NCBI RefSeq assembly: GCF_902497555.1
Contig: NZ_CABVGP010000001.1
Coordinates: 3,576,501 to 3,640,500, forward strand
From: Amycolatopsis camponoti
Lineage (GTDB): Bacteria; Actinomycetota; Actinomycetes; Mycobacteriales; Pseudonocardiaceae
Length of the DNA stretch: 64,000 nucleotides
Direction of reading: 5' to 3'
In this document: piece by piece, positions 7,248 through 16,500 of the stretch
How positions within the stretch are numbered: the stretch's first letter is position 1
How the letters are laid out: each line of letters opens with the position of its first letter
Notes under the pieces: generated by a model
Seen by the model: only the letters and a program-made list of their open reading frames with translations
Told to the model about the DNA's origin: nothing
The model's database searches: none
Position numbers and translations under genes: made by a program

Positions 7248-10200
7248 ATGACGTCGAGCACGGTTCGAAGCCGGCCGCACCACGATTACGTCGTCGAACG
7301 CATGGAGACCTTCGGGAACTCGACTCGGCCCGTTCCCGGCCGGGTCACCATGGTCGAGGCCGGGGGTGAAGATCAGCTCTTCCTGGACCGCCTGCCCATT
7401 CCGCGCGACGCTTGGGACTACGACGCGCACGATCGCGTGCTGACCTGGCGGGGTGCCTTCGGTGGCGGGCACCTCCGGCTGAGCCACGACGGCTCCGGTG
7501 CGCACGGCACCGTCGGTCCCGAAGACGACCTCTGCTCGGTGACCGCCGGGGCCCGGGCGCAGTTCGCCTGCGACGTCGCGCTCGGCTGCGGGGCCACCTA
7601 CGAAACCTCGGGCGGTGCCGTCGTCGGGCTGCTCTGGGACCCGAAGTCGCCGGCCTGGGAAGGCGCCCGCTGGGTCGGCAACCGGCTGCTGCTGACCTAC
7701 ACCGTCACGCCGGGCGGTCCGCTCCAGCCGCCCTCGTTCACGTTCGAGTTCGAGGACAAGGAAACCGGCGCCGTCGCCTGGGAACCGGATGCCTTCACGG
7801 CCAGTGTCCAATTGGGAGAGCGGGATGGCAGGACGGCGTGGCTGCTGAGCTTCAAGTCTTCGGTCGCCCCGATCCCGGACAAGGGGTCGAAGAGGCCCAC
7901 CGGGCCGGACACCGTGTACCCCTGGTGGCTGGAAGCGGCAGAAGACTCGGCGGCGCTCGGCATCACCGGTGTGCTCGAGATCGACGGTTTCGCGCCGAAA
8001 GGCACGCTCGTGGGTTTCCGCGGGGTGCGGACCGCCCCGGCGCTCACCGGGTACTACCAGGCGACACCCGAGGCGACACCGTTCGGCGTCTTCGACGGAC
8101 GTCTGGTGATCGCCGGCGAGGAGGTGCCCGGCGCCGCGGTCGTCGGCGACCGGCTGGTCTGGCACGACCTCGACCCGGCCCACCAGCTGCGCACCGGCCT
8201 GCCCGCCGACGGCAGCCTGAACGCCGATGACGCGACCCGGCTGAGCACCGACGACACGCTGGCGGCGTTTTCCCGGCTCCGCGACGCGCACCCCGAGCTG
8301 CACCGGCGGTCCGTCGAGGTGGCCACCGCCACGGCCGGGAAGACGGTCGACATCTACGGCCTGCTCGCGATGACGCCGTTCGGCAAGGACGAGAACGGTG
8401 CCTGGGGCGACGTGGTGCAGGCCGGGGTGACCGAAGACCTCGGCACCATCATGAACAGCTTCGTCCCGGACGACCTGTGGGGCCGGCTGTTCCCCGGTGT
8501 CCCGCAACCGGCTCTCACCGGCGACCTCGCGAAGGTCGCCGGGACCGCGGTCACCGGGGTGCCCGACCCGGCCGGGTGGTACCGGTCGCTCTCGACGGCC
8601 GTGCTGTCCTACGGCTTGTCGGCGGGGTCGGAAGACCACTGCCAGAACTTGAACGGCCCGCGGGCGATGACCTGGCTGAAGACCCAGATCGCGACATCGC
8701 CCGTCTACCACGCCCACGGGCAGCAGCTGTTCGAGTCCCGGTGGCAGGAGCACTGCCCGATGACCGCCGACTACCTGGCCGACCAGATCACGAACGCCCG
8801 GGCCCACCAGGCCACGATCGACGCGTCGGTGACGGCCGACATCGCCGACATCACGGCGAACGTCGTGACCGACCCCGGCGACACCCGGGACGTCCGGGCC
8901 GAGCTCATCGCCGACGTCCGCGGTGCCGGGCAGTACGCGAAGACCAACAACCTCTACTGGGCCTTCGCCTACTACACCTACAACACGGCACCGGCCATCC
9001 TCGCCAACATCTCGATGCAGATGTCGGTCAACACCGGATCCGGCGACGGCACCGGCCTGCCCCGGCTCTTCCAGCAGAACGTGGCGGTGCTGACCGCGCT
9101 GGACCCTTCGGGCTTCTTCGCCCAGCGCTACGTGTCCACGATCAACACCTTCCTGGCCACGAACATCCTGCCGAGCATGTTCGGGTTCCTCGGCGACGCC
9201 GTGAGTTTCGACCTCGTCAAGGAGTACCTGCAGGCCTTCGTCGACCGCAACGTGCGCCACGAGGACGCGCAGATCGCCGAGGCCGCCAGGGCGATCGGCG
9301 CCATCCTGCAGCAGGAGGACGCCGAACGGCTGCTGCACGACTCGATCGACGCGCTCCTGGCGATCGCCAGCACGGCGCAGTACGCACTGGCGCTGCCCTA
9401 CATCGCCAACGAGTGGCTCACGTGGTTCACCGGCCGGTTCCCGAAACTGGCGTCGGTGGGACAGGTCTTCGGGTCGGTCCTGATCGGCGGGATCACCGGC
9501 CTGGCCGTCTTCAACCTGTTGAGCGCGTTCAAGAGCTGGGACAAGCTGAGCGGCGTCCAGCGGGCCACCCTCGTCATCAACACCGTCCAGCTGGGCCTGC
9601 AGATCGTCTCGGCGGTACTCAAGCGGGGCGTCCGCATCTATGCGATCTTCAACGTCAACGGGATGACGAAGCTCCAGCGGTACGCGGCGCTGAAGGACAT
9701 CGTCCTGAAGGGGGAAACCACGCAGCTGGAGGAAGGCCTGCTCAAGATCGGGAACTCGACGGCGCGCTGGATCGGCGACGTCGAGGGTACGGTCGGCAAG
9801 CTGGCTGCCGCCGGCGACAGCGAACTCACCACCGCTCTCCTCACCGAAACGACCGCCACGGCCGAGGAAGCCTCACTCGTGTCGAGGGTGTTCGGGGCGA
9901 ACCTCGACGAGTTCGTCGCGACCCGGGTCGGGCCCGTGCTCATCCTGGCCGGGATCGTCGTGAGCATCGTGCACCTGGCCGAAGGGGAAACCGGCCTCGC
10001 CCTCGTTTCGGACGTCCTGAACATCGTCAGCGGGTCGCTGATGCTGTTCGCGATCGTGGGCGGCTGGCTGGTCGCCGAAGGGGCGATCGCCGCTGGGGGC
10101 GTCCTGGCGACGATGATCGCTTTCGCCGGCCCGCTGGCCGTCCTCGCCGCGCTGGCCGGGGTCGGCCTGATGCTCTACGAGCTGTTCAAGAAGCAACCCG

Positions 10201-11156
10201 ACGTGATCGAGGACTTCGTCAACGACTACGCGAAGGCGGCGGGCTTCCGGGTCGACGGCAAGAACCGCAGCCTCGACTACGCCGTCCCGTACCGGAACCC
10301 GGACCGGAACTCGCTGCTGATGGTCGGGAGCACGCTGGCCGTGGACGGCGACGTGCTGCAGGCGAACCCGGACGGCTCGATCCGGTTCGGCGCCGGCACG
10401 TCGCTGCCCGACTGCGTGTGGCAGGTGACCACCGACGCGTTCGGCGTGAGCACCTTCTTCACCGTGCTGCGGCCCGATCCCGCGAAGCCACCGGTCCTGC
10501 GGTACCTCAGCCTCATGGACGACGGGACGGTCTCGTTCCAGCCGAAGATGCCCGGCCGGGGAACGGTCCAGGACTCGTCGTCGCCGGTCGTGGTGTGCCA
10601 GACCTGGATCGGCGGGCCGTGGGACTCCCGCCTGACCGGGGACGGGAAATTCCTCGCTTCGCTCCTGCTGATGCTGGGCCCCGCTCCGCTCGACAGCGAC
10701 GGGCACTTCGACCCCTCGGCCGAGAAGGCGCTGCGGTGCCTGGCGCGCCGGGACGACCGGCTCGTGGTGATCGAGCTGACCACGCCGCCGTTCGGCCCCC
10801 TCCCGACGCCGGGAGTCGTTTTCACCCTCTCCATGGCGGGGATGGCTCCGAACTTCATGACCATGGCCGACCTGAGCTTCCCGCTGGGCAGCACGCCATC
10901 CACACTGCAGACCTTCAGCCCGGGGTTCGCTGTCCTGCCGAGTACGCCGGTGAAGTTCCGGCATGGCGGTGACGCCCTGCCGGCGTTCCTCCGGTTCGAC
11001 GACAAGACCGGGGCCGTCACCCCCAACGGCAAGGAGGCGGCCGAGAAGTCGCGGACCCGCAGCAGCATCACGGCGAGCAATCCCTGCGGGGGCTCGTCGG
11101 CGTCCTTCGACGTCGTCGTCGCGCCGCCGGCCACCGCGCTCACCCCGGCCGGCTGA
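7248..11156 (+). CDS. Large protein of unknown family with a central hydrophobic region and Ig-like C-terminus
   Basis: I do not recognise this 1302-residue protein. The first ~350 residues are rich in aromatic, beta-type sequence (YDYDAHDRVLTWRGAFGGG). A long, mostly helical middle follows (~residues 350-900). At ~740-780 and ~900-990 there are strongly hydrophobic stretches (SVLIGGITGLAVFNLL; VLILAGIVVSIVHL; LMLFAIVGGWLVAEGAIAAG; LAVLAALAGVGLMLYELF) that could insert into a membrane. The last ~300 residues are beta-rich and end with LPAFLRFDDKTGAVTPNG, which resembles He_PIG-type immunoglobulin-like repeats. There is no signal peptide. The ATG follows AAGGGGAG. It is 15 bp from the Hint protein gene and surely co-expressed. 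A secreted or pore-forming role is possible, but nothing proves it. Confidence 0.85.
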   Translation: MTSSTVRSRPHHDYVVERMETFGNSTRPVPGRVTMVEAGGEDQLFLDRLPIPRDAWDYDAHDRVLTWRGAFGGGHLRLSHDGSGAHGTVGPEDDLCSVTAGARAQFACDVALGCGATYETSGGAVVGLLWDPKSPAWEGARWVGNRLLLTYTVTPGGPLQPPSFTFEFEDKETGAVAWEPDAFTASVQLGERDGRTAWLLSFKSSVAPIPDKGSKRPTGPDTVYPWWLEAAEDSAALGITGVLEIDGFAPKGTLVGFRGVRTAPALTGYYQATPEATPFGVFDGRLVIAGEEVPGAAVVGDRLVWHDLDPAHQLRTGLPADGSLNADDATRLSTDDTLAAFSRLRDAHPELHRRSVEVATATAGKTVDIYGLLAMTPFGKDENGAWGDVVQAGVTEDLGTIMNSFVPDDLWGRLFPGVPQPALTGDLAKVAGTAVTGVPDPAGWYRSLSTAVLSYGLSAGSEDHCQNLNGPRAMTWLKTQIATSPVYHAHGQQLFESRWQEHCPMTADYLADQITNARAHQATIDASVTADIADITANVVTDPGDTRDVRAELIADVRGAGQYAKTNNLYWAFAYYTYNTAPAILANISMQMSVNTGSGDGTGLPRLFQQNVAVLTALDPSGFFAQRYVSTINTFLATNILPSMFGFLGDAVSFDLVKEYLQAFVDRNVRHEDAQIAEAARAIGAILQQEDAERLLHDSIDALLAIASTAQYALALPYIANEWLTWFTGRFPKLASVGQVFGSVLIGGITGLAVFNLLSAFKSWDKLSGVQRATLVINTVQLGLQIVSAVLKRGVRIYAIFNVNGMTKLQRYAALKDIVLKGETTQLEEGLLKIGNSTARWIGDVEGTVGKLAAAGDSELTTALLTETTATAEEASLVSRVFGANLDEFVATRVGPVLILAGIVVSIVHLAEGETGLALVSDVLNIVSGSLMLFAIVGGWLVAEGAIAAGGVLATMIAFAGPLAVLAALAGVGLMLYELFKKQPDVIEDFVNDYAKAAGFRVDGKNRSLDYAVPYRNPDRNSLLMVGSTLAVDGDVLQANPDGSIRFGAGTSLPDCVWQVTTDAFGVSTFFTVLRPDPAKPPVLRYLSLMDDGTVSFQPKMPGRGTVQDSSSPVVVCQTWIGGPWDSRLTGDGKFLASLLLMLGPAPLDSDGHFDPSAEKALRCLARRDDRLVVIELTTPPFGPLPTPGVVFTLSMAGMAPNFMTMADLSFPLGSTPSTLQTFSPGFAVLPSTPVKFRHGGDALPAFLRFDDKTGAVTPNGKEAAEKSRTRSSITASNPCGGSSASFDVVVAPPATALTPAG

Positions 11157-11171
11157 CCCGCGGAGGCGATG

Positions 11172-13454
11172 ATGACGTTCCAGCAGCTGCAGGCCCGGTT
11201 CGCCGGGTTGGTCACCGGTTCCGCACCGCGGCCGGCCCGCGGAGTGCTGCCGGGCCTGCGGCTGCTGCTCGAGTCGCTGCCCTGCTACGGCCACCCGGGG
11301 GTCGAGTCGGCCCACCGCGGCGCGCTGAGCGCCGTGCTCCAGGCCGCCATGGCCAACCCGCCGATCGCGGCGCAGCCGCCCGACAGCGGTTCGGGCTACT
11401 ACATCACGTACTCCTACGAGGGCCCGTTCTCCGGCTACGCGGACGCGTTCTTCCCGAAGAGGGCGGTGACACCCGCGTCGACGGCGGTCACCGCCGCCGT
11501 GCGGCGGCAGAAGCCCGTGCTGGACCAGGGCTGGTGGCAGACCTACGCACTGGCCGTGCTCACCGACGCGGCGCGGCAGGCCGCGGGGATCCCGCTGGAC
11601 ACGGGCAAGCTGACCGCCGACCTGGCGGCCCTGCACACCCAGTTCCTGCCCGCGCTGACCGCGAGCTACCTGGCGGTTCTGCAGACCGCGTACGAGCCGA
11701 CCGCGGCCGCGCTGCGGGCCCTGGCGGCCGCCGGGCAGCTCGTCGAGGCCCGCGCGCAGCTCGGCGGCGTACTGGCCGGCGACACGCTCATCGCGAACCT
11801 CAACGGCGCCCTCGGCGTCGGCGGCGACAGCACGAACGCGGCCGTGTGGTTCGTCTACAACCTGTGGGTCCTGTTCAAGGCGCTGGGCTCCCCGGACGTC
11901 GACGCCGAGATCCGGGCGCTGCGGACCGCCGGGCTCACCGTGCCCGGCCAGGTGGCCGAGCAGAGCTGGTGGAACGGCGGGTACACCACGTGGTACGCGC
12001 CGCTTTCCGGCTCGGCCGTCGTGCCGGCGACGGCGGGCACCTTGACCGCGGGCCTGCCCGAACTGGTGACGTCGTCGTACGCGTCCAAGCCGCCGATGCC
12101 TCCCGTGCGCGAGCACGAAGGGGTGACGAACGGCTATTCGCGCAGCCTGTGCCTGTGGGGCCCGCTCAACCGGTACCGGCCGCAGCCGAGCAGCTGCCTC
12201 GGCGCGGGCACCGGCGTGCTGATGGCCGACGGCTCGGTGAAGCCGATCGAGGACGTCCGGATCGGGGACGAGGTGCGGTCCGGCGGCGGTACCGGCACGG
12301 TCGTGCTCGCCGAACGACCCGGCCGGCTCGGCCGGCCGTTGTACTCGGTGAACGGCCTGGCCGTGTTCGCGACGGCGGGGCACCCCTTTCGCTCGGCCGA
12401 GGGGCCGCTGCGGCGCGCGGTCGATCCGTGGAACCTCGCGGACGCCGTGCCGACGATGATCGCCGACGGCATCGGCTCCCTCGGCGTGGGCGTCCGGCTC
12501 GACGGGTACGGCCCGGACGGGCCGGGACCGGTGACCGTGCGGACGGTGACCGCGCACGAGCCGGACCCGGCCGAGTACGGCGAGGTGGTGTACGACCTCG
12601 TGGTCGCCACCGGCGACCGCGGTCACGGCGGCTACTACGCCGGCGGGCCGACGACGTTCGTCGCCGTCGACGCGGAGTCGGCGGATCCCTTCCACGACAC
12701 GGCATCCACGCTCGCCGTGGTCGCCGCGATGGACGTCGCGCTCGAGAGCGTCCGCGAGCACGTCGACGACCCGCACGCGGACCTGCTCGACATCCTGGGG
12801 GACCTCGACCTGTCCGGGATCGGCGAGGCGGCCGGTGGCACCGGACGCCCGGAGATCCCCGGGCCCGGTTACTACCTGCGCGACGGCGAGTGGGATCCGC
12901 ACGCGTCCGCGCTCGAGACGGACCTGATTCGCGCGCACGGCCGGACGTTGCGGCGGCATTGCGCGACGGGCCGGCGCGCGGACGCGGATCCCGGCGGCCC
13001 GTTCACCGTGTGCCTGCACGACGTCGAGCTGGTCGGTGACCTCCCGCGGGTGGCCGTGCTCGAGGTCGAGCTGCGCGTCCGCGGGGACGCCGGAGACGTC
13101 GAGGACGTGGTCCGGTGGGTGACGGTGCCGGCTGTGCGGAAGCGGCCGGGCTGGTCCTTCACACCGGACACCGACGTCGATTTCGGACCCCTGCCGTCGT
13201 CGGCGTTCCTGCTCGGTTTCCTGTACACCGAAGGAAAGCCGCTCGGGCGCTTCGGGCTGCCGGTGTCCGGATCGGGGTACGGCGAGCACTTCGTGTTCGG
13301 CGACGACGGGACGGTGATCGGCCGGGTCGCCCTCGGGCGGCACGGCGCCGGACCGGTGGACCGCCCCGGCACGTCCGTGGCGTGGGACAGGGCGGTGGCG
13401 GCGGGGCGGCAGCTCGGCGACCTACTGGCCAGGCGGGTGCGGCCGCGTCGATGA
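11172..13454 (+). CDS. Protein with embedded Hint (hedgehog/intein) domain
   Basis: A 760-residue protein in three parts. Residues 1-335 are helical and unrecognised (TYALAVLTDAARQAAG; WWNGGYTTWYAPLSG). From Cys342 (SSCLGAGTGVLMADGSVKPI) a Hint domain runs ~165 residues: block A with the catalytic Cys, IEDVRIGDEV, block B TAGHPF with His at ~404, and the late strand EVVYDLVVATGD. A ~240-residue C-terminus follows (SALETDLIRAHGRTL; WSFTPDTDVDFGPLP). Hint domains cleave or splice peptide bonds at their N-terminal Cys; a clear C-terminal His-Asn pair is not seen, so cleavage rather than splicing is more likely. ATGs at 11169 and 11172 compete; GGAGG spacing favours 11172. It is operon-linked to the 1302-residue protein. 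Confidence 0.88.
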   Translation: MTFQQLQARFAGLVTGSAPRPARGVLPGLRLLLESLPCYGHPGVESAHRGALSAVLQAAMANPPIAAQPPDSGSGYYITYSYEGPFSGYADAFFPKRAVTPASTAVTAAVRRQKPVLDQGWWQTYALAVLTDAARQAAGIPLDTGKLTADLAALHTQFLPALTASYLAVLQTAYEPTAAALRALAAAGQLVEARAQLGGVLAGDTLIANLNGALGVGGDSTNAAVWFVYNLWVLFKALGSPDVDAEIRALRTAGLTVPGQVAEQSWWNGGYTTWYAPLSGSAVVPATAGTLTAGLPELVTSSYASKPPMPPVREHEGVTNGYSRSLCLWGPLNRYRPQPSSCLGAGTGVLMADGSVKPIEDVRIGDEVRSGGGTGTVVLAERPGRLGRPLYSVNGLAVFATAGHPFRSAEGPLRRAVDPWNLADAVPTMIADGIGSLGVGVRLDGYGPDGPGPVTVRTVTAHEPDPAEYGEVVYDLVVATGDRGHGGYYAGGPTTFVAVDAESADPFHDTASTLAVVAAMDVALESVREHVDDPHADLLDILGDLDLSGIGEAAGGTGRPEIPGPGYYLRDGEWDPHASALETDLIRAHGRTLRRHCATGRRADADPGGPFTVCLHDVELVGDLPRVAVLEVELRVRGDAGDVEDVVRWVTVPAVRKRPGWSFTPDTDVDFGPLPSSAFLLGFLYTEGKPLGRFGLPVSGSGYGEHFVFGDDGTVIGRVALGRHGAGPVDRPGTSVAWDRAVAAGRQLGDLLARRVRPRR

Positions 13455-13554
13455 TTCGAGGGTCCGGACGAGCGCTCCCTGCTGCTAGGGTGAAAGCCCT
13501 TCCTGGCCACGAATCGCGTGGTTTCAGGCGCTCGCAGATCGGAGTGGGTCTCCG

Positions 13555-16356
13555 GTGCCGGAGCTCGTCGAGCGGGACGCCGAAGTGCGCGCCCTGGAGA
13601 GGGCACTCGCCCGCCTCGGCGCCGCCCAGGGCGGCGTGGTCGTCCTAGAGGGCGGCGCGGGTGCGGGGAAAACAGCGCTGCTGAAGCACGTTCGCCGGCT
13701 GGCGGTGAACCGGGGGTGCGCGGTGCTGTCCGCGCGCGCCGCGGAGCTCGAACGGGAGTTCGCGTTCGGGGTGGTGCGCCAGCTCTTCGAACCCGTGCTC
13801 CCCGCCGCTGGGCTCGAACGCTCCCGGCTGTTCGGCGGCGCGGCCGGGAGCGCCGAGGGCCTGTTCGGCGCCGCGGCCCGGGTCGACGCGCCGGGCTCGT
13901 TGTACGCAGTGCTGAACGGGTTGTACTGGCTGCTGGTGAGCCTGGCCGAGCGGGCCGCACCGGTCCTGCTGGTGGACGACGTGCACTGGGCCGACGTGCC
14001 TTCCCTGCGGTTCCTGGGTTTCCTGGCCCGGCGGCTCGACTCCTGCGCCGCGCTGGTCGTGGTCACGACGAGGTCCGCCGACCGCGGCGAGGACGGCTCG
14101 CTGGACGACCTCCTGGCCACGGACGATCCCACCCTGCTGCGGCCCGGGAACCTGAGCGTCCGTGCGGTCGCGGAGCTGGTCCGCCGCGCGCTCGGTCCGG
14201 ACGCGGACGAGCGGTTCTGCGCCGCCTGCCACGAGCTCACCGGCGGGAACCCGCTGTTCGTCCGGGAGCTCCTGCGCGTCCTGGCGACCGACGGTGTCCG
14301 GCCCACCGCCGAGGGGGCCGCCGCCGTCGCCGCGGCCGGCCCCGACGCGATCCGGTGGTACGTGACGGCCCGGTTGCGCCGGCAACGACCGGAAGTGCGC
14401 GCGGTGGCCCAGGCGGTAGCGATACTGGGCGACGACGTGGCCCTCGCCGACGTGGCCGGGCAGGCGGAGGTGCCGGTGCCGGAAGCGGCCGCCGCCGCGC
14501 ACCGGCTGACCCTCGAAGGGATCTTCGAGCGGGCCGACCCGCCGGCCTTCGTCCACGCGGTCGTGCGCGACGTCGCGCTCATGCTGATCCCCGTCCAGGA
14601 GCTGGGGCTCGAGCACGAACGGGCGGCGCGAGTACTGCTCCGGGCGGGCAAGCCGGTCACCCGGGTCGCCGCCCACCTGCTGCGGACCACCCCGGCCGGC
14701 GTGGCCGAGCGCGTCGGGCTGCTGGCCGCCGCCGCCGAGCAGGCCTTCCGGCACGGGGCACCCGAGAACGCGGCGGTGTTCCTCGACCGGGCACGCGCCG
14801 AGCCGCCGCCCCCGGAGCAGCGCGCGGAGGTGAGCCGGCAGCTGGGCAACTGCCGGGCGCACCATCTGGCGCTCGCCGACGCCGACGTCCACCTCCGGGA
14901 AGCGCTGGCGCTCGCGGACAGCGGCAGGCAACGAGCCTTGTGCGCGTACAGCCTCGCCCGGTTCCGCAACGCCTGCGGTGAGCCGAGGGAAGCGGTTCCG
15001 CTGCTCGTGCGGGCGTTGGACGACCTGGCCGGCACCGACGATCCCGCGCTCGTGCTGGAAGTCGAGGCGGAGCTCATCGGGATGGCCCGCGCCGACCTGG
15101 CCGGGCGGGCCGAGCTGGTGCGCCGGCTGGACTCCTTCGGCAGCCGGCCGGGCCGGCCGCAGGCGGTCCTCGACTCCCAGGCGGCGCTGGAAGCCGTGCT
15201 CGCCGGTCGCCCGGCCGCCGAGGCGATCTCCTTGGCCCGGTCCGCCTTGGCGGGCGACGTGCTGACGCCCGAGCGGTGCGGGCTGTGGGCGGCGGTGCAC
15301 ACGCTGCTGGTGACCGACCAGCTCGACGAGGCCGACCGGCGGATGCAGCGCGCGTTGGACACCGCGGTGGACCGCGGGCTGCTGCTGCCGATGGGCATCG
15401 TCCGCGGCTACCTGGCCCGGATCGCGTTCCTCCGCGGCGATCTGGCGCAGGCGGCCGAACACGTCGAACTCGGTACGGCGGCAGCCCCGCCGCCGAACAT
15501 CGGCCTGCCGTTGCTGGCGGCGACCGCCGTCGACCTGCACCTCGAGCACGGGGAGGCGCCGGCCGCCGCGGCCGCGCTCCGGACCGGCGTGCTCGGCGAC
15601 GACCGGCCCCCGCACTCGTCGGCGCACCTGTGGCTGCTGGGTGCGCGGATCCGGCTCCGGCTGGCCCAAGGGGATCACGTCCGCGCGCTGGCCGACGCCG
15701 AGCTCTGCCGGAAGTCCTACGAGCGGTGGGGGACCGGCGAGCTGTGGGACGTGCTGTGGCGGCTGTCGGCGGCCCAAGCCCATTCGGCGGCCGCCCGGCC
15801 CGCCGATGCGTCGGCGTTGATCGGCGAGCAGCTGCGCCTCGCGCGAGAGTTCGCCGTTCCCCGCCACATCGCGGTCGCCTTGCGCGCGGCGGCCGGGCTC
15901 GCCGAAGCCGCGGAGGCGCGGCGGTACCTGGAGGAAGCGGTCGAGCTGCTGGAGGCGGGGCAAGGTCGCTTGGAGCTCGCCCACGCGCGGGCCGACCTCG
16001 GCGAACTCCACCTGCGCGACGGCGACCGGAGCACCGCCCGCGCGACGATCAGGCGTGCGGCCGAGCTGGCTTTGGAGTGCCGCGCGGAGGCCTTGGCGGC
16101 CCGGTTGACGGCCGGGCTCACGACGAAGGGCGGCCGGCCGCCGCGGCTGCGCGTCACCGGCCTTCCCGCACTGACGCCGTCGGAGCGCCGGGTGGCCCGG
16201 TTGGCCGCCGACGCGCTGACCAACCGCCAGATAGCGGAGCGGCTGTACGTCACGGAGAAGACGGTCGAGGCGCATTTGAGCCGGGTCTTCCGGAAACTCG
16301 AGGTCAGGTCCCGGATCCAGCTCGTCAACCGGTTCAGCGCGGAACCGGGGAACTGA
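13555..16356 (+). CDS. LAL-type LuxR regulator with AAA/STAND ATPase
   Basis: A 933-residue large ATP-binding LuxR (LAL) regulator. Walker A VLEGGAGAGKTALL lies near residue 35 and Walker B VLLVDDVHWAD near 140. A long helical TPR-like middle follows. The C-terminal LuxR helix-turn-helix is LTPSERRVARLAADALTNRQ, with TEKTVEAHLSRVFRKL after it. Such proteins are often pathway-specific activators in actinomycetes. The GTG start at 13555 begins MPELVERDAEV. It lies 100 bp after the Hint gene on the same strand, so control of the preceding two-gene unit is plausible but not shown. Confidence 0.93.
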   Translation: MPELVERDAEVRALERALARLGAAQGGVVVLEGGAGAGKTALLKHVRRLAVNRGCAVLSARAAELEREFAFGVVRQLFEPVLPAAGLERSRLFGGAAGSAEGLFGAAARVDAPGSLYAVLNGLYWLLVSLAERAAPVLLVDDVHWADVPSLRFLGFLARRLDSCAALVVVTTRSADRGEDGSLDDLLATDDPTLLRPGNLSVRAVAELVRRALGPDADERFCAACHELTGGNPLFVRELLRVLATDGVRPTAEGAAAVAAAGPDAIRWYVTARLRRQRPEVRAVAQAVAILGDDVALADVAGQAEVPVPEAAAAAHRLTLEGIFERADPPAFVHAVVRDVALMLIPVQELGLEHERAARVLLRAGKPVTRVAAHLLRTTPAGVAERVGLLAAAAEQAFRHGAPENAAVFLDRARAEPPPPEQRAEVSRQLGNCRAHHLALADADVHLREALALADSGRQRALCAYSLARFRNACGEPREAVPLLVRALDDLAGTDDPALVLEVEAELIGMARADLAGRAELVRRLDSFGSRPGRPQAVLDSQAALEAVLAGRPAAEAISLARSALAGDVLTPERCGLWAAVHTLLVTDQLDEADRRMQRALDTAVDRGLLLPMGIVRGYLARIAFLRGDLAQAAEHVELGTAAAPPPNIGLPLLAATAVDLHLEHGEAPAAAAALRTGVLGDDRPPHSSAHLWLLGARIRLRLAQGDHVRALADAELCRKSYERWGTGELWDVLWRLSAAQAHSAAARPADASALIGEQLRLAREFAVPRHIAVALRAAAGLAEAAEARRYLEEAVELLEAGQGRLELAHARADLGELHLRDGDRSTARATIRRAAELALECRAEALAARLTAGLTTKGGRPPRLRVTGLPALTPSERRVARLAADALTNRQIAERLYVTEKTVEAHLSRVFRKLEVRSRIQLVNRFSAEPGN

Positions 16357-16500
16357 CCCTTCGCGGCGGTGCCGAACGGCTCGGTGGCGTGGTCCTTCCG
16401 TGCTGGCCTCGCGGTCGGCGACCGGGGGAGTGAGCTGCGATGCCGGGTGAGTGGTCGTACTGGGGCGGGAAGTCGTGAACACCGGCGAGAGGGGAACTGG

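Noticed and set aside
7050..13343. Very long open frames on the minus strand opposite the 1302-residue and Hint genes (762 and 1156 codons).
   Set aside because: Low-complexity Arg/Gly/Val/Asp-rich translations without domains, typical antisense shadows in GC-rich coding DNA.
13645..16482. A 945-codon frame opposite the LAL regulator.
   Set aside because: The plus-strand protein has clear Walker and LuxR motifs; the minus frame has none.
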